Shown: one piece after another, positions 1 through 10,270 of the stretch
Position numbering within the stretch: position 1 is the first letter of the stretch
Layout: every line of letters starts with the position of its first letter
Assembly: GCA_027563935.2 (NCBI GenBank)
Contig: CM050446.2
Span: forward strand, 110,030,499 to 110,094,498
Length of the DNA: 64,000 nt
Direction: 5' to 3'
Origin: Costus lasius
Lineage: Eukaryota; Streptophyta; Magnoliopsida; Zingiberales; Costaceae
Notes under the pieces: generated by a model
The model's database searches: none
Told to the model about the DNA's origin: nothing
Seen by the model: only the letters and a program-made list of their open reading frames with translations
Position numbers and translations under genes: made by a program

Positions 1-432
1 CTCTGTCATTTGATCTATAAGAGCACGCTGATAAGGTAGAATCTTTCTGTGCGATCTAAGCATGTGGACCTTATTTGGTGATGTCATCGGATGGTTATGA
101 TTAATCTCTACTTTTGATAAGGTCCAAATCTTATTCAAATCAATTTTGAATTCAACCCGAGCCATACAATTGGTTCTTGTCTCAGGTTGAGGTTTTTTGA
201 TTCTTTGGGTTTCACACATTTGCCTCAACCCTTGTTTACTACAAACAAATTTACGAAATCTTAAACTCCCATCTTTCCTACGTTCCACATGATATTTCTT
301 AATACTAAAACCCAATCTTTTCGCATATTCATTATAAAAATTATATGCTTCAGTTTCACCATAAAAAGTCATACCGACTGTTGGGACAATAAATGACGTT
401 TCAGTATTCTCATTTCTTCTAGAATCATCCAT
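1..432 (-). CDS. FAR1-related (FRS/FRF-like) protein, N-terminal part, runs off the left edge
   Basis: An open frame reads from an ATG at 432 to the window edge (about 143 residues) with no stop. It holds a FAR1-type DNA-binding domain: VGMTFYGETEAYNFYNEYA, then RKDGSLRFRKFVCSKQG, then a basic stretch, and finally KVEINHNHPM with the paired histidines of this zinc-binding fold. FAR1/FRS proteins derive from Mutator-like transposases; some are nuclear transcription factors, others remain transposase-encoded. Only the DNA-binding domain is visible, so a domesticated FRS/FRF gene cannot be separated from a MULE copy. The frame is closed just upstream by TAA and TAG near 482-490, which supports the 432 start or a splice acceptor there. 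The GC-richer stretch at 955-1150 could be a 5' leader exon, but no splice site was proven. Confidence 0.75.
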   Translation of the reverse strand, partial: MDDSRRNENTETSFIVPTVGMTFYGETEAYNFYNEYAKRLGFSIKKYHVERRKDGSLRFRKFVCSKQGLRQMCETQRIKKPQPETRTNCMARVEFKIDLNKIWTLSKVEINHNHPMTSPNKVHMLRSHRKILPYQRALIDQMTE

Positions 433-1299
433 AGTGTTCTCAACTTTCACTGATACATATGTTGCAGTGTCATCATCTTCCTATTAACATTTCACATATT
501 CATTATATAGATTTCACCCAATTTTACTTCATTCAGGGCATATTTAGGTTGAGATACCATATCTTCTTCTTTTTCTGACTCTTTTGACGACTCCCATCCA
601 AGCTCTCCAAGTAGAGCATTACATGTCTTTAGCTCCTCACTCTTCTCCATACCTTTCTCTATATTGTCTAGGAGTCTTCTTAGCCACAATAGTATTATAA
701 TTTCTAGAATTAGCGACAACAGTATTATAATTTTTAGAATTAGCCACAACAGTATTATAATTTCTAGAAATTTAGATTAGGGTAAATAACTAACATAATC
801 AGGAACAACAAAGCTAATAGAAATAAATGTATTAAACTTTAATATTCTACGCAATCAAAATTTCACTTCTCATCTACAACATAAAATTAGGAATAACCAC
901 TAACTTCCACATGCAGAGGAAATGCACAGAAGAAAAGGTATAACAAAATTGAAGAAGAATGCGGGGAGTCCATTACTTGGACAGTGTCCGCGAAGCTAGA
1001 CCAGGCGGTGGGAGGAAGATAACTTGAGAGGAGGAGCACCAGTCGCCGACGATGATGCTCTCGTCTGTGCCGCCGGGGAGTGGAGATAAGGAAAGGGGAA
1101 GAAGGGTTTTAGGATGTTGCGTACCGGCGGGAAGACGAAGAGGCATGCAAAATATTAACCCTATTCGCCTTAACCCTGGTTACGTCCGCTTCAAGATTTG
1201 CGCATCATTAGTAGCCTTTAAGATTCGTGCGTAGGTGATAACTGACCCCTTCCTTTGATTCAAACGCTGGGTCCTGCGTAGGCCCTTTTTGCGTGTAAA
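433..1299. other. Intergenic or 5'-leader sequence of the FAR1-like gene
   Basis: No convincing coding region is seen. Positions 660-780 hold three imperfect copies of a 30-bp AT-rich unit around TAGCCACAACAGTATTATAATTT, which give a spurious open frame on the minus strand (492-749). Positions 955-1150 are GC-richer and could be a leader exon of the FAR1-like gene. Confidence 0.4.
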
Positions 1300-1657
1300 G
1301 GAGCTCAAGAATTCAACGCGTACAAGCCGCCAGCAGAGCACCTGCGTTTGCCTACTTCTAGTCAACTCTCATGTGACCTCCTCTTGCGATTATACAATGA
1401 CCCAGTTGTTCATTAGTGGCAGACATGAATTGCCATTGCCACTTAGTCCTCTCAAGTCTTCCAACTAATTCATAAATTAATCAAAGGCAAATCAAAAGAG
1501 ACGACGACTGTGATGGCGATGCGCCAATCAATGCATGAATCAATCAAGCGCACATTGAGTTGAAACTGCTATTAATTGGTTCTCAGAAGCGCGTATAAGT
1601 CTCTTCAGCCAGATCCCTCGTTCTAATTTGAATCCCCTCGCTGCTCTCCAATTCGCC

Positions 1658-1822
1658 ATGGGGAAGTTCTGCTGCGCCGGAGGAGACGACGACGCAGGTG
1701 GCGGCGTAGATTTAATGAGCGTCCTCATCCTCGTCGCCGTCGCATTACTAGTCATCGTTCTGGTCAGCCCGCCGCCTCGCCGGCGCATGGTGGTCGCCTA
1801 CTGTCCTGCTCGCTGCTGTTGA
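1658..1822 (+). CDS. 54-residue membrane protein, copy 1
   Basis: The ATG at 1658 (context GCCATGGGG) opens a 54-residue frame ending in TGA. The protein has a short N-terminus starting MGKFCCAGGDDD, with two adjacent cysteines and an acidic run. One hydrophobic segment follows (about residues 19-37, LMSVLILVAVALLVIVLV), then a proline/arginine patch (SPPPRRR) and a cysteine-rich end (YCPARCC). This fits a small single-pass membrane protein, possibly with lipidated or metal-binding cysteines (inference). The second copy at 41342 differs by one residue (Ala versus Glu after GDDD) and by three silent changes, fewer amino-acid changes than the flanking drift would suggest. The frame stays open upstream to 1628, but only via TTG, so 1658 is preferred. 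Family and function are not recognised. Confidence 0.7.
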   Translation: MGKFCCAGGDDDAGGGVDLMSVLILVAVALLVIVLVSPPPRRRMVVAYCPARCC

Positions 1823-2294
1823 GGGATTGCTGGCAAAGCTCTGTTAATGATTGTTCCTAATTACCAAGCTCTTCGAAAGTTTTACAATTCTTGTTACCAA
1901 AACAATCACTCTTCTTTTTTTTTTTCGAATTGAATAAGGAAAATTTATCTTCTTATTACGTGAATCCTCTTTTCTTTTGTTGGACTTCAAACCAGCGATC
2001 AGGAGGTTTGTGGACGCTACAACCACATCGAAGTAGAAGAAAACCAACCAAAATGCTTAGTAGGCGTTCCTGATGAAGATCGAAGTGCCCTGATTGTCTA
2101 TCGAGAGCTCAACACAAGTCTATATGGTAAAGACCTTTTCGTTGATAGCAAGATTTTAGATTGAATTCCAACTTCATTCATTACTTCCTAAAACAAATAT
2201 AGAATTCAACAAACTACTGATCACATCTGCAGCGAATATTCAATTATTTGGATGAATTGTTTCAGATCATGTGATTCTTAAAAATTCAGAACAT

Positions 2295-2483
2295 AAAAAT
2301 TTTTCACGACTACGCCTAGGAATCTTGAGCGGGTAATATTAACCATTGATAATATCTTAAAATTTGTATAATATTAATCTATCCTGTGTTGTAAGGTATA
2401 CACAAATTTTAAAGCAATATCAATGGTTAATATAACCCCTACTTAAGATTCCTAGGCGGAGTTCCCACCTAGAAAATTTTCTC
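2295..2483. mobile_element. Foldback MITE present in copy 1 only
   Basis: The left arm starts at GCCTAGGAATCTTGAG (2314), and its inverted complement ends at 2457 (CTTAAGATTCCTAGGC). The arms continue inward over about 60 bp (ATATTAACCATTGATA and its complement). The outer flanks AAAATTTTT and AAAATTTTCT suggest somewhat longer termini. The aligned place in the second block (around 41998) lacks the whole segment, so it is an empty-site pair. Exact ends and target duplication are uncertain. Confidence 0.75.
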
Positions 2484-3171
2484 AACATACATATAAACAA
2501 GGGTTTGTTTGGAGAAAATTTTTTACTTCTCAAGTTAATTTCACATATTAATATGTCCAGCATTATAGTCGTCGTGAATTATCGCACGACTATTATGAAT
2601 CATCGCATATTAATATGTTGTTCGTGATTATGACTCGTCGCACATTAATGTAAGACGATTTAGCTATTTTAGAATTAATTTTGAGTCGTTAAGTCTCGTC
2701 TATAAATAAGTGTCTAACCCTTGGCTAAAGATATCCTCAATGACTTTATGAGCTTTTTTTCTTTTTTTCCCTCTAATTTCTTATTTTTATTGTTTATCAA
2801 TAAAAGGCTGTCCAATCAACTTTTCCATGATTTCACTGCTTATTTATGAAAGGATGTCTGATTAACTTTTCCATGGTTATGTCCTACAACGAAGAGTTCC
2901 AATTGTATCTTAGGTGTTCAGTAAGCTTCAATACGCCTTCGTATTCTACGATTCTAAACTCATATTTTTCTTATCACGTTTTATTTAGATCAGATTAAAA
3001 TTTTGATATTCTGAAATACAAAATATAGTATAATAATATTAGGTGAAAATATTTATTTTCTATTTTAATGAAATTCTAATGAAATTTTAGAATAAGAGGA
3101 TTCACTTCTTCTAGATTTGCATCACAGAAATAATTTCCAGAAATTACTATGTTTCAATTTTCAAGAAATCA

Positions 3172-3875
3172 ATTTTCATGCAGATGCTCCTCTCCTACTT
3201 TATCCAACTACAAAGATTCTTACTTTAAATTTCATCTTTATTCTCTATTTATAAACCTTTTTAATATTTTAAGTTTCTACATAATCTTTTATTATTAATC
3301 CAATTTATTATTTCATTAAATTAATTTGGCACCTTATTAATTAGCATTTTAATTTTTTTTAAAAGATTATAATTATAGATAAAATACTTTAGTGTTACTA
3401 CATCAACTATCAATATATTGGTAGATGATGATGTAGTAGCACCAAACAAAAATGATATCCACCAAAGTAGTTGATATTGAGTCAGCATGTTAGTAAGTTG
3501 GCCAAGTGCCATCAAATTAATTTATAGAATACATAAAGTTAAATATTTGTGAAAATAATAAAATTATGTAATTTTGCTCATCGTGGATTAAGAAAGTCTC
3601 TAGAATTTTCTTTTTATAAAAATCAAATAAAGAATTAGAGATTTTGTTGAACTACATGGGGGCACGTGGGTCATTTCACTGCTCAATCCCAATAGGCCGG
3701 CCCGCTCCTCGATTCAAAATGTTTCAAATCCGCCGTTGCAGATCAACGTGAAAGAAGAGCAGCTCCAGAAGAACCCTACTCTGAGGTAGAAGAAGATCGG
3801 GGGAGGGAAAAGGAGGCGGTCTGGTCTCGTCCCAATCTCCACTGCGTTCGGCCCCTCAAACCTTCCCTTGAATCA
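3172..3875. other. AT-rich intergenic DNA and kinesin promoter region
   Basis: Outside the candidate MITE this stretch is AT-rich to about 3650 and then turns GC-rich. The sequence GGCACGTGGG near 3661 contains a CACGTG G-box and lies about 210 bp upstream of the kinesin ATG, so it may belong to the old promoter. No gene is seen. Confidence 0.4.
3318..3520. mobile_element. Candidate MITE with nested hairpin
   Basis: The outer arms match in inverted orientation (AATTTGGCACCTTATTAATTAGCA on the left; complement of GCTGACTCAATATC/TTGGCCAACTTACTAAC/GGCACATCAAATT-like on the right). An inner hairpin pairs GTGTTACTACATCA (about 3392) with TGATGTAGTAGCAC (about 3428). There is no coding potential. 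The size of about 0.2 kb and the AT-rich flanks fit a MITE. Confidence 0.5.
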
Positions 3876-4504
3876 ATGTCCTCGCAGATCCAGATGAAGC
3901 CTCCCCTGCCTGTCCCAGTCAGTGCCAGCTCTAGCCCTTCCAGCGTGAGCACCTTGCACATTCGCTCCATCTCCCTCCCGCCTGGGTTGGACTTGGGGTT
4001 ATAGGCCTATAGGGTTTCAATTTGATCTTTGATTTGGGTTTTGTAGAAGAAAGACAATTTGGATGAGGCGGTGCCGCTCGACAAGCGACGGAGGATCGTG
4101 GCCCTGGGTAAGATGGCGGGCACTACGGCCAACCCCCGGATGTCGCGGCAAGTTCAGTCGTCAGTCAACACTGGCCCCAGCCCTGTAGATCAGGCCGTCG
4201 TGGGCACTAATGCTGGAAGCTCGGCCGGGGTCGAGTTTGAGTCCAGGGAGGACATGGAAAGTCTCCTGAATGAAAAGATGAAGGGGAAGCATAAGAACGA
4301 TTTCAAGGTTATTCTCCTAGGGTTTTTTTTTTTACTCTAGGACAAATTTTGTCTTCTATGGTATTAATTTTTTTACATCCCATTTTTTAGGGGAGCTAAG
4401 GATTTGCATCAGATGGTACATGGAGCTTGAAGATAGTTACTTGGAAGAAAAGGAGAAGCTTCGGAGTATGTTGGACTCCGAAGAGAAAAGGCATAGAGAA
4501 GTAG
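3876..4504 (+). pseudogene. Kinesin-14 (ATK1/KIN-14-like) gene, 5' exons only
   Basis: Three exons can be read. Exon 1 is 3876-3944, starting at ATG (MSSQIQMKPPLPVPV) and ending before GTGAGC. Exon 2 is 4047-4307, from a TTTTGTAG acceptor, with KKDNLDEAVPLDKRRRI and ESREDMESLLNEKMKGKHK. Exon 3 is about 4396-4504, with LRICIRWYMELEDSYLEEKE and a GTAAGC donor. Order and motifs match the N-terminal tail and start of the coiled coil of plant minus-end kinesin-14 motors, which act on spindle microtubules. A short block usually present between NDFK and LRICIRWY seems absent; the next acceptor gives either a stop or this small deletion. No later coiled-coil or motor exon occurs. The gene runs into hAT-like elements at 4797, so it is a truncated remnant. 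A later exon may survive as the unit before each hAT element (GACAAGTTCAGAAAGGAAGA), which is inference. Confidence 0.65.
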
Positions 4505-4796
4505 GTAAGCATCAGTGCAATGTTTAACCTACCATTGCATCTAGTAATGCGAAGAACATCACTCATTGTTTCATATCTGTGATTTCGAATGAGCACTTTG
4601 CTTTATTACTTTCAAATCTTCCAAATATTTGTATTTACCGAAAAAAATATCTATTATGCTCATTATCTATTGTTCAGTTTTCTCTCAAATTTCTGTGGAG
4701 ACTCAAATGAGTGTTAAAATTGATTAAATGGATTCAAGAATTTCTGAGCTTCAAATCCAACATTCATCTTGCAGGACAAGTTCAGAAAGAAAGAAT

Positions 4797-5351
4797 TAGG
4801 AGTGAGCAAATGGAGTTTGGGACTTGTACCGGTACCAAACTCCCAGTCCCAAAACTCTCGAATTTCAAATTATATATATTGATATCTGTATCGAATTTTA
4901 ATTCGAGAGTTCAGTACTAGTACCGAACTCCCGAAAATATTTTTGTAAAATTCTCGAAATTCCAAAATTTTAAATTTCTAATTTTTAAAAATATTTAAGT
5001 GTTTAAATTAGTAAATAATTTATAAATAAATATAAAATATTTTAAGAAAACTCATAAAATTTTAAAATATTACACTCATATTCTTTTTCATGTATTTAAG
5101 TATCTAAATTAGTAAATAATATATAAAAATAAATATATTAAATAATTAATAATGAAAAATATAATATTCGATACTTTGGGACCATAAAAAATCCTAATTT
5201 TTTTTCAGGTATCAGTACCGGTACCTAAATCTCGATATAAAATTCGATATCGATCCCGAAATCCTGAAATCCTAAAGTACCGGCACCAAAGTACTAAATA
5301 TTGAAAAATTTGGTACGGTAATTCGGCACCAGTACCTTATGCTCACTCCTA
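4797..5351. mobile_element. hAT-like non-autonomous element 1
   Basis: It begins TAGGAGTGAGCA and ends TGCTCACTCCTA, an inverted terminal repeat typical of plant hAT elements. Flanking 8-mers are GAAAGAAT (4789-4796) and GGAAAAAT (5352-5359), each one change from GGAAGAAT. The interior is AT-rich, with repeated GTACCGGTACC-like words and no coding frame. Confidence 0.75.
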
Positions 5352-5560
5352 GGAAAAATTAATTCTTGGAGGACAAGTTCAGAAAGGAAGAATTAGGGGT
5401 GCGTAAATGGGAGTTCAGGAATGGTACCAGTACCGAACTCCTAGTTCTGAATTCTCGAATTTCAAATCATAGGTACCGATATTAGTATCTGATGCTGCCG
5501 CAAGTGCACAGCTTTATTGAAGTAATAAATAAGATATCATTCTCAACGAGGATCAGACGG

Positions 5561-8500
5561 TGGTGTAGCGGCAAGCTACAGGGTGGGAAATGCCTAGATC
5601 GGCTCTAGGGAAAGTGGCGTAGCGGCGAGCTATGGGGTGGGGAGCGCCTAGATCGGCTCTAGGAAAACATGCGAATGATTCGAAAACCTGCGACGAAAAA
5701 TGCGATCAAATACGTATGTGAGCAACTGATGGTAAATACGGAGAACCACGGCAAACAACTAAGAAATTCCACTCAAATGAAGAGGAGCCCGGAGCGATTT
5801 GGTGTCGCCCCGGTGCCTATGATTGAATTAGAAACTCTGCTAAAAGGGCACAAGGAAGGCTTACAAGAGTTGCAGGGACCTCGCTCGGCAACTCTCATAG
5901 CTCCCTTGGAGTTATTCGGACCTAGGCTTCCGCATAGAGAAGCGCTACTACAGAAGAACTAAGGAACATACTAGCCTTCACCTTTCTTTTATAGACTAAG
6001 AGGGGAAGACTCACACCACTCACATGAGGGGAAGAGATGCTTTAACTTTAACTGAAAAGATGCTGGCAACTCAGGTGTGTAAGGGAAGCTTCAGGTTGCA
6101 TTAAACGTGAGCCGTCCATTTAAGCATTAGCGATATCTTCTGATCTGAACTTCGGATAGGAGATCTACGGGCATGGATGGATAGATCTGGTTCTGATTAG
6201 TGGGGATTGACACACCTAGATCACCCCAAAACTCGTCCGATTGGAGCAGATCTAGCCGAAATAATATCGTCCGTTGATTGCCTTGACTGCTGATCTGGCC
6301 GTTGGATGGTGGCTAGGCTGATCTGGGCCATTGGATGCGATTGCCCCTTCTCTTTGTCTTGCGAGGACAAAGGCGGCGAATAGGGCACGCCGCCAGTGAC
6401 TATTCCGACCTCAATCGCCGGCGATAATCCGGCTGGTGGAATAAACGGTGGTGAATGGCGGACGACGAGCTTCTGGCGTCGGATTGTGGCACACCGGGCA
6501 GGGAACTGGCGGCGGAGGCGGTGATGACAATCTTTCGATTATGGTGATCCACCAGTCGGATGGGAAATTTCTTCTGGCTGTGAATTCGCGACGATGAGGA
6601 GAAGTCGTGGCTGGATTTGGCGATGATCAATGCTACGGATGGGGCGAGATAGAGGGCAAGACGCCGAAACTCGTGAAGCTCGATTCCGGCGATCTGGCAG
6701 TCTGATGGCCGGATCCCTTGGACCAGAAGTTCGCACGGAGGAGGAGGCTGCATGGCCGGAGTCTCATGCTGATCGGAGCCATGGATGGTGAGTTCTCTAG
6801 TGGCCAGGTGTTGCTTCAGTCACGCACGTTGCCAAATTGTGCCGAGGAGAACACGGCTTGGTCGTGATTCTTGTCACGGTCGTGCTTTGATTGGCCGAGA
6901 TGAACACGGGCTGGCTGTGAAGGTTGTCACGCCTGTGATTGCTGCTCAGGTTATTGAAATTGCAGGATTTACAGGTTTGCACTGCATGAACCTCCCTCAG
7001 TTGGAAGAATTCTCCTCCGGAGAATTAAATTGGAGTATAATTCCCAGAAAACTCAGATTTTCCTCACAATTTGGTGGCCTAAAATGCACAATAGCCTCCC
7101 TTTTTACACCTACAGTTGCTCAAATAGATCCGATGCGAAAACCTGATATGCAAACTAACACAAAGGAATGCAAATGCAAGCACAAACTCAAAAGACTGAA
7201 TGAGTAGGCATGGGGGATAAGATGAGGGTGAATGCAAATCAATAAGGAGTTTATCACGCTCGGGTGGAGGTCGAGCTATGTATCCATCTTTGAGGATGGT
7301 GCCATAGTCGTACAAGCCATGTAGGGGAACGTAGACAAGTGATGTGGTGCAATAAAGGACAAGACTTAGGACCCTAATGCAAATGAGATGTTGGATTCCA
7401 ACCTTGGGTCCGAACAAAGCAACAAAGCTATCACGTAGCTCTAGCATATCTAAGGGGACAACAAACTCAATGGGAGGGGTGAAGGACCGAACCATGTTGG
7501 TGGACTCATGGGGTGGTTGCATGGTGACCTCTAGATGTGTGTCCTTAGCCTTTACAACCGAAGGCTCCACTTGGAACACATCTTCCATGAGTGAAGCCTC
7601 AATCAAGGAGGGGACTAACGACTCCTCCTCAACTTCCAACTCGGGTGGAAGAAGGCTATGGGCTAGGCAGTGAGCCTCGAGGTGCTGGAATTCCGCCTCA
7701 ACCCATTACACGATGTCATCAAGAAGTGGCACTATCACCTCTAGCGCGTCAAGGCGTATGGATAGCATGCCGCTGGGATCTACAGTAGCAAACCGATCTA
7801 CCATATCCTCGAGCGAACATGCACGCGCATACAACCGGTCTTCGATGGTTCGGTGACCACCCGGAATATAAGACGAGAAAGAATGCGACATTTGTGACAA
7901 AACGCTAAATTTGATAAAATATGACAGGATGCTGATAATAAGAATTACCAACGAACTGCCTCTGATACCAAATTGCTATAGCGACGAGCTACGGGGTGGG
8001 GAGCGCCTAGATCGGCTCTAGGAAAACATGCGAATGATTCGAAAACCTGCAATGGAAAATGCAATCAAATACGTATGTGAGCAACTGATGGTAAATACGG
8101 AGAACCACGACAAACAACTACGAAATTCCACTCAAATGAAGAGGAGCCCAGAGCGATTCGGTGTCGCCCCGGCGCCTTTGATTGAATTATAAACTATGCT
8201 AAAAGGACACAAGGAAGGCTTACAAGAGTTGCAGGGACCTCGCTTGGCGCGACTACAAGCACACTCCCATAGCTCCCTTGGAGTTACCCGGACCTAGGCT
8301 TCCACACCAAGAAGCGCTACTACAGAAGAACTAAGGAACACCCCTAAACTCGTCCGATTGGAGCAGATCTAGTCGAAATTATACCGGCCATTGACTGCCT
8401 TAACTACTGATCCGGCCGTTGGATGGTGGCTTGGCTGATCTAGGCCGTCGGATGTGATTGTCCCTTCTCTTTGTCTCGCGATGACGGGGGCGGCGAACAG

Positions 8501-9107
8501 GGCACGCCGCAGGTCACTGTTCCGGCCTCCATCGCCGGCGATACTCCGGCTGGTGAAATAGATTGTGGTAAATGGCGGACGGCGAGCTTCTAGCATCGGA
8601 TTGTGGCACACCAGGCAGGGAACTGGCGGCGGAGGTGGCGACTGGAGAATCTTCCGATTCTGGCGATCCACAGGTTGGATGGGAAATTCCTTTCGACTGT
8701 GAGTTCGCGACGACGAGGAGAAGCCATGGTCGGATTTTGGCAATGATTAGTGCTGCAGATGGGGCGGGATAGAGGGCAAGGTGCCAGAAATCGTGAAGCT
8801 CGATTTCGGCGATCTGGTCATCCGATGGCCAGATCCCTTGAACCAGAAGTTCGCACGGAGGAGGAGGCTGCATGGCCGGAGTCTCGTGCTGATCGGAGCC
8901 ATGGATGGTGAGTTCTCTGGTGGCTAGGTGTTGCTTCAGTCGCGCGCGTTGCCAAATTGTCACGGAGAACACGGCTTGGCCGTGATTCCTATCACGGCCG
9001 TGCTCTCATTGGCCAAGATGAACATGGGCTCGCTGTGAAGGTTGTCACGCCCGTGATTACCGCGCAGATTATTGAAATTGCAGGATTTGCAGGTTTGCGC
9101 TATATCA
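5561..9107 (-). mobile_element. Non-autonomous LTR retrotransposon nested in the solo LTR
   Basis: Two direct repeats frame the element: 5561-6986 (3' LTR on the minus strand) and 7974-9107 (5' LTR). A primer-binding site complementary to initiator tRNA-Met (TGGTATCAGAGGCAG, minus strand) lies at 7956-7970 next to the 5' LTR. A purine-rich tract (GAGGGAGG, minus strand) lies next to the 3' LTR near 6990. Flanks are GACGG (5556-5560) and GACGA (9108-9112), a 5-bp target duplication with one mismatch. The 5' LTR lacks about 250 bp found at 5975-6225. The 3' LTR carries a tandem copy of a 55-bp unit (5561-5665). The interior has no gag or pol. Confidence 0.7.
7079..7639 (-). CDS. Unrecognised 186-residue frame inside the non-autonomous LTR element
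   Basis: This is the only sizeable frame in the 1-kb interior of the element. The N-terminal half is acidic and hydrophilic (MEVEEESLVPSLIEASLMED). The C-terminal third is hydrophobic and cysteine-rich. It shows no zinc knuckle, protease triad or other retroelement motif I recognise. It may be a gag remnant or chance coding, so it is listed only as a candidate. Confidence 0.2.
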   Translation of the reverse strand: MEVEEESLVPSLIEASLMEDVFQVEPSVVKAKDTHLEVTMQPPHESTNMVRSFTPPIEFVVPLDMLELRDSFVALFGPKVGIQHLICIRVLSLVLYCTTSLVYVPLHGLYDYGTILKDGYIARPPPERDKLLIDLHSPSSYPPCLLIQSFEFVLAFAFLCVSLHIRFSHRIYLSNCRCKKGGYCAF

Positions 9108-10130
9108 GACGATCAAATACCGATTACACGATCGATCTATAGCCAGACAATTCAAAGTATTGTTTTTGAATGGAAACTTCGATGGGCGAGAGAACAAAAG
9201 CGAGCGTTTCGGGCAGAAAACTTATGCGGAGAGAATCAGGATTGGGTTTTCACAATATTGACAATTCAAAATTTAATAAAATAAATTTAAGTAAAGAAAA
9301 TTAAAGCATTAAAAGGGATTGTCTTTAGGTACAGATTACCTTCTCCCGAAGCATAATCTAGTACCTAACCACAATAATTTCCTACTCTTGTGACAATTAT
9401 CGTAATTGGACCCATTAAGTTCTGAGACAAATTGTGTAAATCCTTCAAGAGAATCCAAACTACTCTCGTGATTGAATTCGCAGGTTTGAAAATAATAGAT
9501 CCAACATCATGATTCACCTCCCGGTCATTCTCGCGACGTCTCAAACGCAATAAAACTTGTCTAGAGTATTAAAGCGGAATACATACAATTCTAATCAAAT
9601 CAACTCAATAAGATTCTTAACAAAGATTCATACAAAAGATTTAATTCATAAATAAATCAACGGGCTAATCCCCAAATCTCGAAACAAAATCTTAAGCAAT
9701 CATGTTCATAGTATATAGCATATAGTATGATGATGAAATTGACATGAAAACCTAATCAAATTACAAGGAAATACTAGGAAAATAAGGATAACCATTCTCT
9801 TCAATCAGGAGACGAAGATGGAGCATCAAAATCCGTCCTTTGCATGATATTCTCACCGGAATTTTGCCTAGCCGCCGTTTTCTGCCCTAGTCACCTCTGT
9901 CCATTTTCGTCCAAAGAAGCCCCCCCAAATCCTTCCATAATCCTTCCTATTATAGTTTAATCAGTGTAGAACCCATCTAGGAAGACTTCTGCAAAGTTTA
10001 GTCTCATCCCGAAGTAGCGATACCGAAGTACCGAATACCGAAAAATACAGTACGATATTTCGGTACCGGTACCTTATGCTCACTCCTAGGAAGAATTCAT
10101 CCTTGCAGGACAAGATCAGAAAGGAAGAAT

Positions 10131-10270
10131 TAGTGGGTGAGTAAATGAATTCGGAACTGGTACCGGTACCATACTCCCAGTCCCGAACTCCCTGTCCCAA
10201 AATCCCGAAGTACCGAATATCAAAAAATTCATTACTGTACTTTGCTATTGGTACCTTATGCTCACTCTTA
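10131..10270. mobile_element. hAT-like element 3 (short)
   Basis: It starts TAGTGGGTGAGTAAATG and ends TTATGCTCACTCTTA, again with GGTACCGGTACC inside. The left flank is GGAAGAAT (10123-10130). The right flank CTCAAAAT matches poorly. It is a 140-bp deletion derivative of the same family. Confidence 0.65.

Larger units (their letters stand above)
1300..3171 (+). repeat. Duplicated block, copy 1 (partner at 40977-42621)
   Basis: The block aligns colinearly with 40977-42621. Both start at GAGCTCAAGAATTCAACGCG, contain the 54-aa membrane-protein gene, and end near TTTCAATTTTCAAGAAATCA. The coding part is almost identical, while the flanks show substitutions and small indels. Copy 1 has an extra foldback element of about 190 bp near 2295-2483 that copy 2 lacks. 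Copy 2 has a short extra piece near 41705-41740. The downstream half is AT-rich and has no other gene. Confidence 0.9.
5490..9963 (-). mobile_element. Solo Athila/Tat-like LTR, itself interrupted
   Basis: The plus-strand ends are TGATGCTGCCGCAAGTG (5490) and TTTAATCA (9963). The first 70 bp resemble the 3' ends of the other Athila-like LTRs here (GCAAGTGCACAG, compare 60925 inverted). The stretch 9300-9560 (ACCTTCTCCCGAAGCATAATC, CTCTCGTGATTGAATTCG) resembles the Athila-like LTR at 36275-37728. Without the insert at 5561-9107 it is about 0.92 kb. No primer-binding site or internal region is attached, so it is best read as a solo LTR. The target duplication is not clear. Confidence 0.6.
5394..10088. 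mobile_element. hAT-like element 2, split by a nested LTR
   Basis: The left part (5394-5489) starts TAGGGGTGCGTAAATGG. The right part (about 9964-10088) ends GGTACCTTATGCTCACTCCTA. The 8-bp flanks are identical: GGAAGAAT at 5386-5393 and 10089-10096. Joining the halves gives an element of roughly 220 bp like its neighbours. The intervening 4.5 kb is the nested solo LTR and its own insert. Confidence 0.75.

Noticed and set aside
1628..1657. Upstream extension of the 54-aa protein starting at TTG
   Set aside because: There is no ATG; a eukaryotic start at 1658 in good context exists in both copies.
5560..9104. Reading the 5.5-9.1 kb insert as a Mutator-like element with a 9-bp duplication (GATCAGACG/TATCAGACG)
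   Set aside because: The direct LTR-like repeats, tRNA-Met site and purine tract fit an LTR element with a GACGG/GACGA duplication better.
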